Positions 43,698 to 56,350 of a stretch of DNA of 64,000 bases are shown here, in pieces. The stretch lies in contig CAJNOP010000017.1 in assembly GCA_905250075.1 (NCBI GenBank), positions 333,853 through 397,852 on the forward strand, given 5' to 3'. The notes under the pieces were generated by a model. It ran no database searches. It was not told the DNA's origin and saw only the letters and a list, made by a program, of their open reading frames with translations. The stretch is from Rotaria sp. Silwood1. Its lineage: Eukaryota > Rotifera > Eurotatoria > Philodinida > Philodinidae. Each line of letters begins with the position of its first letter. Within the stretch, counting starts at the first letter, position 1. The position numbers and the translations under genes are program-made.

Positions 43698-46555
43698 ATG
43701 TTCATAAACAGACTTCATTTTTTTTTCTATCTATCCTTACTAGTTGATAGTCAACGGTATTATGCATTTGTTGAAACTTTATTTGTTATTGATCAAAATT
43801 ATTTTCCAAGATTATCAGAAATATCTTATGATGATTATATACGTACTATTGTTGATACAACAAATATTGTAAAGAGATAAAAACTTATTTAGTCATAGGC
43901 TATATTTATTATAGGTATTTCAATCACAAAATGATCTTGATATTAAAATAGAAATAATCATTTCCAATATAGTTTATTTAAATATTGTTCAACCAAAATC
44001 ACAAGAACCATATGCATATGAATCCATTCTTAGACAATCCGTATCAGATTATGAGAGGTAAAACAAGAGGAAAGTAGCAATATCAATAAAGCGAGTGTTT
44101 TTTTTAACTATATGTTCGTAAAAAGTGTTGTTTTGTATTACACGTTGAAATCTGTATCATGGCGAAGAGTTCAAGGTCGAAGTTCGAAATAATGTTATGT
44201 TTCATGAAATTATGAATGAAATTGATCATTAAAGCCGAATTCTATGGCGTCATATGTTGATGATCGAGATATACAAGAATAGGACCAAGATAGCACTAAG
44301 ATAAAAATTTGAAATATCATGACTTCAATTCGGTCAAAGAGGCTTATTTTTAGATACCATTAGAAACTTATTTTAAGTTTTCTTTCATGTGAATAATGGA
44401 AACAAATACTAGGTAAAGTTATTTATTTGACTTCAATAAAGTTGTTCCTATTGTCAAGTAAGAAGAGTATGTATAGTGCGTTTCATAGATAATTTTCCAT
44501 TGGTATGTGAATGAATAAGAAATAGTCAAAACGAACTATGTTGATGCACACAAAGTAAATCTTAAAAATGAGTTGTTAGTTTAAAAACTGACATTCATGT
44601 TGGTGAAGTAAAGCGCATTACTGTAGCCCTTTAGATACTAAGTTCCTTGGAAAAAATTAGTGTTCCAGGTTTAATAATTCGAAATTTCGCAGTTATAGAC
44701 TACTAAACAAACTAGTTGTGAAAATTTGCTATATATACATCAATATATCGTATTTTTCATAAAGTTCGTTTTGACTTGTCACAAATTATATTAAATGAGA
44801 ACTCAAAATTATCTATTATCCGTATACAAAAAAAGCTGTAAATAAACTTCCACTACTACATGCAAAATCAGTCCATTTGATTGAAACGACGCGAAGATAT
44901 TTCATGTTTTTTTCGTATTACTATCTATAACTCACCTTGTATATTGAAAAGAAAAACATTCCATAAATCTTATCTAATTCGAATAGTTTCGTTATTTAGT
45001 CATAGTGTTTATTTCTTTGCGTATGCTTCAAATTCACATCCATAAAGAAAATGAAAATTTTAAGGTGTTGACTGTTTTAGGTCTGCACTCAATCGAATTC
45101 GAGTACATATTCAGATTGAACTTCAGACTCGATTTGTGTTCCGCTTCATGTCTCAATAGAAAATGACTGATGTCAGCATAGTGTGATAAAACGATTAGAC
45201 TACTACATCTGTGAACAGCTAATCAATAGTTGAAGTTTTGATCCATCATTCTTCATATCGAGAGTTCCCTAAATGGAACATTGCCTTGATCTATATCTAG
45301 CTAACAACTAATAAAAATTTGGATTCAAATCATGTCTTTAAAGAAGGTCAGACATGTAATTCATTATATTCGAAAATTTGATGCTCGATGATCTTTCTTT
45401 CGAAAATATCTTGAAAAATAAAGAAAAAAAGTCAATTTTACTAATATTCTGATTGTGATAGATACGATTCAATTGTATTACTTTGGTACCAACCTTGGGA
45501 AGGACCTCATGGTGCTCAGGGTTATGCAATATTAAAAGGAGCTTGCCATCCAAGTTATAGTAAGTCAGATATTTTTTTTTGTTTTTTATTAAATACTGAA
45601 CTATTCTCAAAAGAAATTATGTATGTACTTCCATATCAAAATGCAGCATTTTATCTTGCTCATGAATTCGGTCATCAACTTGGACTTAATCATCAAGTTG
45701 ATACTCCATGTTTTACAACATCATATATGTCAGTTATGACAAAATCACATACAGCTTCCTACGAACAAGCACGTTGGACAAAATGTGAAAATAATTGGAT
45801 TAATGAAAATATTTGTCTATTCGAATGTCTATTCAATAAACCAGATAATTATCAACCAATTAAAAACAAATATTCAACATTACCTGGAAAACGTATGAGT
45901 AATGATCAACAAGCAAAAATGATTGAACCTAATCCACGAAGTCTGGGAGAAGTTTCATCTTTTACATTTATGCCATCCAATTTAGCTAGTCGATGTTTAT
46001 ATTTACGTTATTATATCGGAGGATCCAATGGTGGTATGTTTTATTTCAATAAATATTTTTTTTTTTATTCATTTTATATAAGAATAATAAATTTTAGAAT
46101 ATAAATATGCTTATAGTCCGATGTTACCAGGTTCAGAGTGTGGTGAAAATTCGATATGTTATCTGGATAAGTGTGTTTCCAAGAATGATATTAATCCATC
46201 ATTATTTAATAATGATTTTGATACTGAAATACTTTATTTAAATACACATTGTAGTTCTAGTAATAATCCAAAAGAATTATCAGCTAGTAATTATGATTCA
46301 CGTCATAATATTGAATGCATTGATTGGGAAAATGATTTTCTATGTGAACCATCACAAAGCTGTCCAAAACCTGATGATTCAAGCACACTTGATCTTTATA
46401 TAAAACATGTATGTTGTGCAAAATGTTCATCAAAGGTTAATTCTATTATTACTCTATTCAATCAAGCAAGAGTATATCGAACATCTCCAATGTTTGTATT
46501 GATCATTTTAACAAGTCTTTCTTTTTTCACATATAAACTTACTAAAATACTTTGA
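43698..46555 (+). CDS. membrane-anchored M12B-like (ADAM-type) zinc metalloprotease
   Basis: Five exons join from the ATG at 43698 to the stop at 46555. The start MFINRLHFFFYLSLL looks like a signal sequence and leads straight into the catalytic fold (YYAFVETLFVIDQNYFPRLS, the first strand of reprolysin domains). Then come YFQSQNDLDIKIEI, SIVLLWYQPWEG, and the zinc site HEFGHQLGLNHQ (three His and the catalytic Glu). The Met-turn is YMSVMTK. A Cys-rich segment (PGSECGENSICYLDKCV) resembles the disintegrin/cysteine-rich region, and the end FVLIILTSLSFFTYKL is a membrane helix. The residue after the third His is Gln, not the usual Asp. No prodomain is visible. One intron (44059-45461) is about 1.4 kb and holds a foldback. 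Expected role is extracellular proteolysis at the cell surface; the substrate is unknown. Confidence 0.8.
44481..44818. repeat. diverged foldback element in the metalloprotease intron
   Basis: The left arm tttcatagataattttccat..aaaacgaactatgttgatg is matched by the reverse complement of the right arm, aatagataattttgagttc..aaaacgaactttatgaa..attgatg. The arms are about 65-80 bp with a diverged centre. There is no coding content. Confidence 0.55.
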
Positions 46556-47814
46556 TGTCTTTATTTGATTTCAATAAAATTAAAATAAAAAAAAACAATT
46601 AAACGTTTTTTTTTTACTTGTATTAATCTCATTGATTTTGAATTATTTGTGATGATTAATGTAACAAAAGCAGTCAATACATCATTTGATTGAACAATCG
46701 AATAGTAATGACTGTTAATATGAGTGAAAATGTTATATCAGATTGAATTGAGTTTTCGATTTTATCTGTTAAATCAAATGACATAGTCAGTAATATTGCA
46801 TGTATAAAAAAGAATTGAAACATAATTATCAGTACCGGGTTCAAAATGATGATGATTGATATAAATTAAAAGTAAGACTTTCAAGAATGTATTAACAGTC
46901 TTTAAAAAGGATTATCACAACAAGATTTCATATTAAAGACGAGAATTTTCATTTTATTGATTTAATTCGATTTAATTCTTAAGGAATTTCTTTGTATAAA
47001 AGTAGAATATGCAATAATTTTTCTAACCACATTACTATAAATGTATATTCGATTGATTTAGAGGGCAGTGAGGATTCATTTGGTTTATGGCCTTGAATAT
47101 GTATATCACTCCTTCTCTTATGTTAATATACGCATAGTAATAACAAAAAAACAACAATAATAAGAGGCCTTATTATAACAAGAGATATAAACAAAAATCA
47201 TTGTTTAAATGTCTACTTATATATATTTCTTTTGTGTGGGATTGATGTTTTATCATCACTAATCAACAATGAAAGTTAGGTTTTTGTCACCATGATTGTT
47301 TCATATCGAAATGTTTAAATAGTATAAAAACGCGGTATATATTACATTGGAGTATATAGTTATTTCAAGGGTAATGTCTATCAATCGCCTTTGACTTATG
47401 CACACATAAGAATGAAAAATAAATGAATAAGCAAGTGATGCACATCGTCAACAATCATACATAGTAGAAGTTGTCCTTGATTGTGTTAGCTGTAGTACGT
47501 GAATGTAATTTTTTTTGTTTGTTTGTGTGTATATCAAATGTAAGAGCAGTGATAACTCGTAAAGGACAGACGAAAGAAATATAAATTGCACACTCGACTA
47601 ACCACCAGGTATGGATGAAGAAACAGACGTCATCAGCTCTTTCTCTTGCTGAATATAAACTGGGATACAGTATCTTTTTTTGTACATTTTCTATAAGTAA
47701 ACGCGGTTTTGATTCATATAGAAAGAATGCAACAGATCGGTTATCCGATATAACATACTTCTTTTTAATCTTTAGATTGTTTTTATCTTGAAAAAAGTGG
47801 TAATAACCTGAGAT
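46556..47814. other. intergenic, no supported gene
   Basis: The first bases hold an A-rich tail with a polyadenylation-like aataaa after the metalloprotease. The minus-strand open frame 47455-47829 lies over the start of the next gene and lacks motifs, so it was not called. Confidence 0.45.
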
Positions 47815-49515
47815 ATGTCCTTTGAACAATCTTCATCATCATTTTATCAAAGTAGTTCCGATGACGGTAGGTATTTTTTTTCCTTTTAAAGACGATTTTT
47901 CATTAAAAAAAAAAGTATATATATATATATATATATAAACACTTTATCTGTACTTATATAATTTATCAGTAGTTGCCGACGGATACGATGTTGCATATGG
48001 TGGAGATTTACAAGCTGGATTAGGAGGCTATTCAAGTTATGAAGCAGCATCTGCAGCAGAATACGGAGCTGGAGCTGGTGAGGTAGTTCTAGGTGGTGGT
48101 GGGGGTATTAGTGGTGAATACTATTCATCATCCATTGGTGGTCTCGGTCTGCAAGGCGCTTCTGACGCATTATTAGTCAGTGGTGGTTATAGTTCTGGCG
48201 CTCTTGAACAACAAGCAGCTTCCGTAGCATCACATTATGCAGTTGATGCTCAAGGTCTCTATCAAGATCCTAATCCTCAAATTATTCGTCGACCAGCACC
48301 AGGTGGTCCACAAACATATACTCAACGAGTTCAAGTTAGATTTTTACAACCACCACCAGTTCCTGCACCAGGTGTAAGTATTTCAAATAGCAATTGTTTA
48401 TAATGCATAGAAAAATAATTTCTTTTTTACATAATTTTAGCCTCTTATCATTAAAGAAGTTCGTCCACCTCAACCACCCCCACCCCCACCACTTTACATT
48501 CGTAAGTAGATCAATATTTACAACAATTTATGTTGAAAGCATCTAATGATGTAGGACAACGTCCACCACCACCACCTGTATTACCACCTATTGTCATTCG
48601 TGAAGCTCCACCTAGATTACCACCACCAGTACCCACACAAGGTAAAATAGTTAATAATAGTATTAACAGTATAAGAAATTTTCGATTTTCTAGTGCTTAC
48701 TAAGATGCTTCCAGCAATACCTGTACCACCTCGTTCAGTCATTATCGAACGTTTACCACCTCTTCCACCTAAACCACGTGATGTTATCGTTGAACGTTGG
48801 TTACCATATCGCGTTCAACAAAAACGCCGTGTCATTATCCAACGGGCTCCACCTCCAGTGCTTCCAAAACCACGCAATATCATTATTTAGTATGTATAGA
48901 ATATCGATAGATTGAATAATATATATACTTATTATTATTGATTCATAGTTATGAACCACCTAAGGCTCAGGTTGTTCGTCGATTTATCAATATGGGTGTT
49001 TCACGTGCTAATCCAGTTGAATATGTTGCACGTTATGGAACTCAATTGGAAGATTCTACCTCACTTATTACACATGCGCGACAAGCTGGTGTTGTTGAAG
49101 ATATTGTTCGTATAATTTATATCATAAAATCGAATACCATTGTTTGTTTGTTTAGACACCACCTGGTGGCGCATTAGCTAGCTATCAAGCAGCTGGTTAT
49201 GAAAACTATCTATCAGGTGGTCTTGGTGCTGGTGCTGCTGTATACGGTGTTAGTGGTGGCCTTGCAGGAGTAGGAGGTGCTGGCTATGAAATCTCTGGCG
49301 ATCTTTCAACAGTTGGAGGTGCTGCTTATACTTTAGGTGGTGGTGCTGGCTATACTTTAGGTGGTGGTGCTGGCTATAGTGTACTTGGTGGCGCTGGTGG
49401 TTACAGTAGCAGTTTTGAATCATCAACCGGTGATTTGGGTCTTGCGGGTTATACAACTGGTCTTGGTGGCGGTAGTGGCTATGAAACATATTCATCTGAA
49501 CAAATATATGGTTGA
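47815..49515 (+). CDS. Gly-rich/Pro-rich structural protein with VIxERWLPY motifs
   Basis: Seven exons join from the ATG at 47815 (MSFEQSSSSFYQSSSDD) to the TGA at 49515, about 440 residues. The N-terminal third is Gly/Ala/Ser/Tyr-rich (GGDLQAGLGGYSSYEAASAA). The middle is Pro-rich with charged repeats: RSVIIERLPPLPPKPRDVIV, ERWLPYRVQQKRRVIIQRAP, then RRFINMGVSRANPVEYVARY. The C-terminal third is Gly-rich with short repeats (YTLGGGAG three times). The alternating V-I-x-E-R and P-P-x-P-K-P pattern recalls alveolin/articulin-type cytoskeletal proteins, but this is a resemblance by eye, not an assignment. There is no signal peptide or membrane segment. A membrane-skeleton or cortical role is inference; the family is uncertain. 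Confidence 0.75.
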
Positions 49516-50163
49516 AAAAAGAGACATATTTTTACTCTTTCTTTTTTCTGTGATAACCCAACTAACCAAATCATTTTCAAATAAACTTGATTATGGCTAT
49601 ATAATTTTATAATATGGCGATTAAATTGTTTAGCTCAGTTTTGCAATTAAAAATAAGTCTAATTGGCATATAATATTGGATAGTTCTATGTGAAAGTACA
49701 CCCCCTACCACTGATATTGCTGTATTTGTTTACTATGAAAAAGTATTAAACCAATTGAATGATACAGAACGAAGAAATAGAAGAATTATTTTTCATTTTC
49801 ACAAAAAAAAACAGTGTGGCATGAAATATTCTACCTTTAAAGTTAACCTTTCATTAAAAAAAAAAGGAAAAAGAAATTACTAGTAATGACACGACATTCA
49901 ACATATGCATGAAATTTTCAATGCTCTCCGATAGTATCTTCTATGTATTGAAGGTTACTAGGTTATGAAGAAGAAATATCATTGAACAAAACATTGTTCA
50001 TATCTTGTCTATTTCTAGCTAGTGATTCAATGATCATTGTGAATAAGCTTCAAAAAAGAATGTATATAAATAATTTTAGCTTTTAATAATATACAATGAT
50101 TGAAAAGTTTAAGATTTGATTTAAGAAAGAAAAACATTTCATTTCAGATGTATATGAAACTTA
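49516..50163. other. intergenic, 3' flank and 5' region of TONSL
   Basis: No coding exon is recognised. The sequence is A/T-rich; an aataaa-like signal (caaataaact) lies at about 49580. Confidence 0.45.
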
Positions 50164-53100
50164 ATGAATAAAAAAAGTATTCAAAGTATAATAATTCTTA
50201 ATAGTCGTTTTCTTCTCATCGAAAAAAAAAATTACTTTTTGTTTATACTATAGAACTTTTACAAAAAGCTGATCAAATTAAGCAATTAGATTCACAAAAT
50301 AATTCTAAAGAAAAAATCGATATTTATCATGAAGCAGCACAAGCATGTCAATCTATTGGTAATTATCTTAAGTAGTAAAAAAAAAATAAAATAAAACTAT
50401 GATTATTATCTTTTTTTTTTAATCAGGCAACTATGATGAAGCAATAAAATATTACAATCTCGAATTATATGAATCTCAATTAGCTGATTTACATGATGAT
50501 ATTCTTTACTGTTATCGATTTTTAGGTGAATGTTATTTATACAAAAATGAATTTTATACAAGTGAAAGATATCATTTAAATTTTTTATCATTAGCAAAAC
50601 AGTATGATAATGATGAACGTATTGAACAAGCATATACATGTTTAGCAAATACATATTGGATATGGTTAAGTTATTTACAAGATGATATACTTTACGATTG
50701 TAAACATGATCAGTTTCCACGTGATTTATGTAAACGAAGTTTAGATGCAGCAAAAAATAGTTTATTAATTATTAAAAAACTTGATGATAAATTAGAAATT
50801 AATGTAAGAGAAAAAAATTTATTTAGAGTAAAAAATATTGAACAAAGACAACAAGATTTAGCATTAAGACGTGTTAGAAGTTATATAAATATTGGTAAAA
50901 TTTGAAAGCACTTTGAAAGCAATTTATTTTTAGAACATGATTTTTCTTTCTGTTTTGTTTCTTTAGCAAATGCTATGGGTGAAAAATATATAAACGACGG
51001 TAAAGATAATGCAAATCTTCAAGCTTTTAGTCAATATATTAAAAATGCTGTAGAACTTTCGAAGTAAATCTTGGAACTGTCGTTTTTTTTTCTTTTTATA
51101 AGTGATTTATTACGAATTTTTAGAAAGTATAATTTTTATGAAGAATTAACACGTCTTCATTCGTCTCTATCAGGCTTTTATCTTTTCTTACCAAACTATT
51201 TACAGTATAAAAAAGAAATCATTGCTACTATGAAACAAGCGATACATTATGCTCAATTAACAAAAAATGCCAATGAATATCTATCATGTTTATATGATAT
51301 AGCTCAAGTAAAATTTTGGAATTTTAGGATATTGAACTGATAATTTAGATGTATAGGTGTGGTAATAAATCTTGATTGCAAGCATCAATCCAATTCTCAT
51401 CAATTCATATGTACTGGTGTTATGATTCAGACTTCGTCTTCCTTTGATGATTCTCTAAACAGTGTTAGCAATTCCTTTAAAATAACTGAAATATCGTTTT
51501 CTCAAAAAGAATGCCTGTTGAAGAGTAAATGCCAACTCTTAAGACGATGGATATTTTTCACGATGAGTTTGATTAATTTATTTGAAAATTATAGTAGGGT
51601 GTGAAATTACAAAATGACAAACAAAAACTTTTTGCGTGTATATGTCTGTTGAATATACTTTTCAAAAGGAAAAGAAGATGTTTGAATCACAAGTCCAGGA
51701 CATGTAAAGCAATGAAGAACGCATTGCTACCTATGATCACAGTTTATTGTCGTACGCATGCACTCAAAATATGACCTTAGTATCGTGAAGAATGATAGCC
51801 ATACACACAGAGCAGCTATTACTCTTATCCAAGACTGTATATGTTGCAAATCAAAAGTAGCTTATCTAAGAACTCTCAGATGTGATCTATCACTATTGAA
51901 CTTTTAATTTGAACATATAGAAAAAGAAGACATCCCTTACTTCGGCTAGTGTTGGCAGTGTAAGAATGGTGTTTAGATAGTTTCAATAGGTCTTATATCT
52001 TTTCTAAAGTTGACAAACTTCAAAAGGGGGCACCTATCTCCTTAATCGCTTTGCTCATTCAGCTTCCTATATACATTTATGATCAGCATACTAGCCATCT
52101 TCAGAATATATATATAGTATAAGGATAAATTGCAAGATAACTTCATAATTATTAAGGTGATCCCAATGTTTGATGACAGTACATTTAACTTACGTGATAA
52201 ATATCATATGTATTCAACAAGAGCTATGAACATGTAAAACAAATGTCCACTTGAAAATAATTCCCAATGGATTCGAACCTACATGTCTCCTGTGCAACAC
52301 GATAACAGTGTTACTCATTTTTTATGCTGAGCTAGTATATTGACAGCAATATTCAATAACCAATTTTTGATCTGAAATTTTGTCTATAAGAAGGTCTCAT
52401 AATGCTACAAACACCATAATAATTTCAAGTAAAATAACTGCTTTATTTTTTGAAATATTCAATATTCAAAACTGATTAGATTTTAGAACGTCTAAAATAT
52501 CGGAAACCTTCAAACGTTGAGTATTTCAAGAAGAAAGAAATGATTTTGACTAAAACGTCTAGAATATTCCTAGAAGTCTTTCCTAACTATCCAAATTCAG
52601 GATATGTAAGGTGAACTTCCTTTTTTTTTTGCATTATATCGCTTATGAATGTATAGGATAATAAACAATGTATAGACTGTTCAGCAGAAGAATATATTTT
52701 CTATCCACTGAAAATAGCTTTCCATCCAGGAGATGTATTAAGCATAGATTATGATTCTAACCCTGGCTGCAATCCTAGACATAAAAATCTTTTGTGGCAT
52801 TCATATTGCTTTTACTATGATATTTTAAACAATATCGTTTTGATACTTAATATTCGCTAAGAGTGTTAAGCAGGATATGAATGATTCTTTTTCAAGTAAA
52901 AATTACAAATTTCTAAAGAAATATTTCATTTAGACATTGATTTTATTCGATCAATATGAAGATGCTAAATTTTATCTCACGAAAATTTATCGTTATAAAA
53001 AAATTGATGATTCATTAAGAGAAAAAGCATTTCAAGATTTAGCTAATGGTATATAGATTTTTTGTTTTTTGTTTTCTTTATTTTTTGAATTATTTTCTGA

Positions 53101-56100
53101 ATATTTCAGTTCAACATATACTTGAAGGTTTTGAAAATCGGTATGCAAAAGAAACTGATTTAAGAAAAAAAATCTATTTAGCAGAGAAATGTGCTGATAC
53201 ATTTTCTCATCTTAGTCGATATGAACAAAGCAAAAACTATTATCTTAAACAAGTAAATATTAAAAAAAAAAAAATAATTTTGATTAAAAATAATCATTTT
53301 AATTTTAGTTAAAACATGCTCAAGAATTAAATTTAGATGAAAATCAAATGGCAACTATTTATTCATCACTTGGTTGTATTTATCAAGACTTAAAAGAATG
53401 GCAGTTAAGTATTGATTATTTTCGACGTGAAATGAGTTGTCGTATTGGTTTAGATGCTAATGCTGATATTGAAGTATAATATCGTTTTTTTAATAAATAT
53501 TTATAAAAATTTTTGATTTCTTAGCAAGGTTATTCACTTTGTGAAATAATTAAATGTGAATATCGTCTTAAAATCGATCTTAATGTACGAATAAGAACAT
53601 TTGAACGAGTATTAATTATTGCACGATCAACAAATGATAAAAATTTAATTGTAAAAGTTTTAATTAATTTAAATAAATATTCAATTTACTTGTTTGTTAT
53701 TTCTTTCGAATAGAGAATGACAGTTGCACTTGTATTTGCTATGAAATTACGTGATTCACATATATGTTTAAATGATGATTTAGAAGAATTTATGGCGAAT
53801 ATTCAACCACCTATAACTGAAGAAAACTATAGTGAAATTTTACGATGTTCTGAACATTGTTCTAATGAAATTACAAATTTAACAGAATCAGATGAAAATC
53901 TGACAGACAGTGCTGATAACATAGAAGAAAATCACAAAATAATACAACATAGAAAAGGTTTAATGGTAATTTATCGTATTTTAATTTTGACTAACACAAT
54001 GATGTTCTGTTTTTTTTTTTCTAGAAAATATATTCTTCTCATGAAAATCGTCTACATTTAGCATGTAAAGAAAAAAATGGTTTAGAAAAAGTTAAACAAT
54101 ATATTATTGAAGGGGTTATTAATGCACATATTTTAATCAATCAATACTTAATTTCTTTTACATTTAGGACAATATCAATATTCCTAATTCTTATGGTTGG
54201 ACACCATTATATAATGCCGTTAACTATGGACATGTTGATATTGTTCGATATCTTCTTGATCATAAAGCAAATATTAATGCAAAAACCAATAATGGCATAA
54301 CTGCTCTTATTAGTGCATGTTATAATAAATATTTAGATATTATTGAAATCTTGCTGATATACGATGCACAAATTGATATTCGTACAAATAATGTTTGATC
54401 TTTTCGTTTTTTGTTTTTCTTGACTTTCTTTTTTTGTTTGTATTATTATTTTAGGGTTACACAGCTGTTGATTATTTAACTGATTGTAATAAAAATATAT
54501 CAATAGATGATCATTGGAAATTGAATCGTTTCAAAGAACTACTTTTAGCTGCTCTACGAAGTATGAAAATGTTTTTGAAATAGATCATAACAAAAATTTT
54601 TAATGTTTAGAAAATGAACCAATTTATTGTATACAACAAATTATTCGAAATGATTTTGATGACAAACAAACGTTAGAATAAAGAAAAATTCTTAAATAAA
54701 AATAAACAAATTATTTTATTATTTTAGAATATTGACAAATAGAAATTATATGAATAATCGATCTCATCATAAAACTATTCGAACAAGTCGTAATATGATA
54801 ACAAATCGACGAGTATGTTTTATATAATATTGGAGAAAAAGGAATCTTGAAAATTCTTTTTAGTTACGTCATAAAAAGAAAAAAAATACACATGATAATT
54901 GGGATACTGATGAAGATAGTTGGATTGTTAATGATCGTGAATGTGTTGATATAATACCAAAAATACAAAGAGAACGATTACATTCACCATTCTATACACC
55001 TGTACGAAAACGACAATGTACAATGACTGATAATCAATCTTTACTATCAAATGATATTGAAATTTTTAACAATAATAATTTCGATTTCTTGATATCATTT
55101 CAAAAAGATTTACCTATTTCATCGTTTCAAACAATGACACCAAAATCAACAATAAGATCTCGACAAGTATCAACAACATCATCAATCAATACAACAATCG
55201 TTCTTTCACCTTCTATCTTACATGATACAACTATAAGAATTATTCGATGTACAGCTAATACAAGTGATCAAACAACTCAAGATAAAAGACTTAGAATACC
55301 AATGTAGGAAAAATCGATATGTTTTAATAATATTTCATTTTATTTTTCAGATCATCATCAGATACTGTAACTAATCTTCGTTATCAAGTTCTGAAACGTT
55401 TATATGATAGTTTTAATATATGTGCTTGTTTTGTTATCCTTTACGACAAGGAAGATTGGGAATTAGGTATATTTGAAAGTGATACTATTCAATTAACTAT
55501 ACCAACTGATGAATCTGATGTAAGTGAAATCAAACATTTTGTTTTTGTTTTTTATTTTTGAAGTAAAATTTTATTGATAACAAGATTAAAGCAATTTATA
55601 TTGAAAAAAATCCAATTATTGTGTATGAAGAAATTTGTAAAGAAATGGGTTTAGTTGTTTATTCAAATATTCGGACCATATTAAAAATGTTTTTTGATAA
55701 ATTCGAATTATCACTTCAACGATTAAGTTTAAGATTAGAACAAGCTATTAGTATATTAAAAGTGTTCGAAAATTTCATGTTTATCTATTCGATTGATTTA
55801 TCAGGTAATTCATCAAATTTATTTATAATCTTTATCAAGTTCTATCGATTTTCGGTACATATTTCTTTACCATCTTTTCACTGAATCCTTTCCCTATATA
55901 ATCATAAGCTAGTTTTGTATACCAGAACAAGACGTTATTTATATACAGTCTTTGATCGTATACCAACATCTATTGCTGTCTGTGGGAGGTTAAAATTTTT
56001 ACCACTATGCTTCAACGCTCCTGTTAGATTTTGTTTTAAATGTTTGTTTTTTTAATTAAGAAAATAATCTAACGGATGAAATATTTGATCAATTAAGTAA

Positions 56101-56350
56101 ATTAACATTAGATCAGCTTAAATCATTAAATTTATCAAAAAATAAATTTACATCGAATGGTATTGGAAAATTATTTGAAGAAAAAACAATGGTAAAACCA
56201 ATATGTTCATAATAGAATCTAAATATTTATATTTGATTATTTATATAGAACAATTTACTTATACTCGATTTATCAGGAAATATAGATATTGATTGTATTA
56301 CATTAATATTTCTTCGAACACGTTTTTCGAATCTTACTATTTATCACTGA
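50164..56350 (+). CDS. TONSL: tonsoku-like DNA repair scaffold (TPR, ankyrin, Ubl-like, LRR)
   Basis: Many exons join from a proposed ATG at 50164 (MNKKKLLQKADQIKQ, by a 1-nt phase splice) to a stop at 56350. N-terminal TPRs: SKEKIDIYHEAAQACQSIGN, DEAIKYYNLELYESQLADL, YHLNFLSLAKQYDNDERIEQ, and later SSLGCIYQDLKEWQLSIDYF. An acidic stretch follows (TESDENLTDSADNIEENHK). Ankyrin repeats: HENRLHLACKE, SYGWTPLYNAVNYGHVDIVR, NNGITALISACYNKYLDIIE. Then comes a basic Ser/Thr-rich linker, a Ubl-like part (SDTVTNLRYQVLKRLYDSFN) and short LRRs (LKSLNLSKNKFTSNGIGKL, LLILDLSGNIDID). This order is specific to TONSL, which with MMS22L reads unmethylated histone H4 lysine 20 on new chromatin and promotes RAD51 loading at broken forks. 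The LRR end is much shorter than in vertebrates, and the last exon is uncertain. The start is tentative. A 1.6-kb intron spans 51310-52931. Confidence 0.85.
52263..52337 (-). pseudogene. degenerate tRNA-like sequence in a TONSL intron
   Basis: Read on the minus strand: an A-box-like tagctcagcat, then a hairpin-like middle with ttgcaca, then gtaggttcgaatcc (a good Pol III B box), in the order and spacing of a tRNA. The stems pair poorly and no acceptor stem forms. It is either a dead tRNA (Cys or Ala type) or a tRNA-derived SINE head. It lies antisense to TONSL. Confidence 0.4.

Noticed and set aside
49250..49612. Frames on both strands at the end of the Gly-rich structural gene (His/Gln-rich on minus)
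   Set aside because: Shadows of the GGAGY repeats in the true frame.
50406..50753. 115-codon minus-strand frame
   Set aside because: Lies opposite the TPR-coding exon of TONSL, whose protein match is clear.
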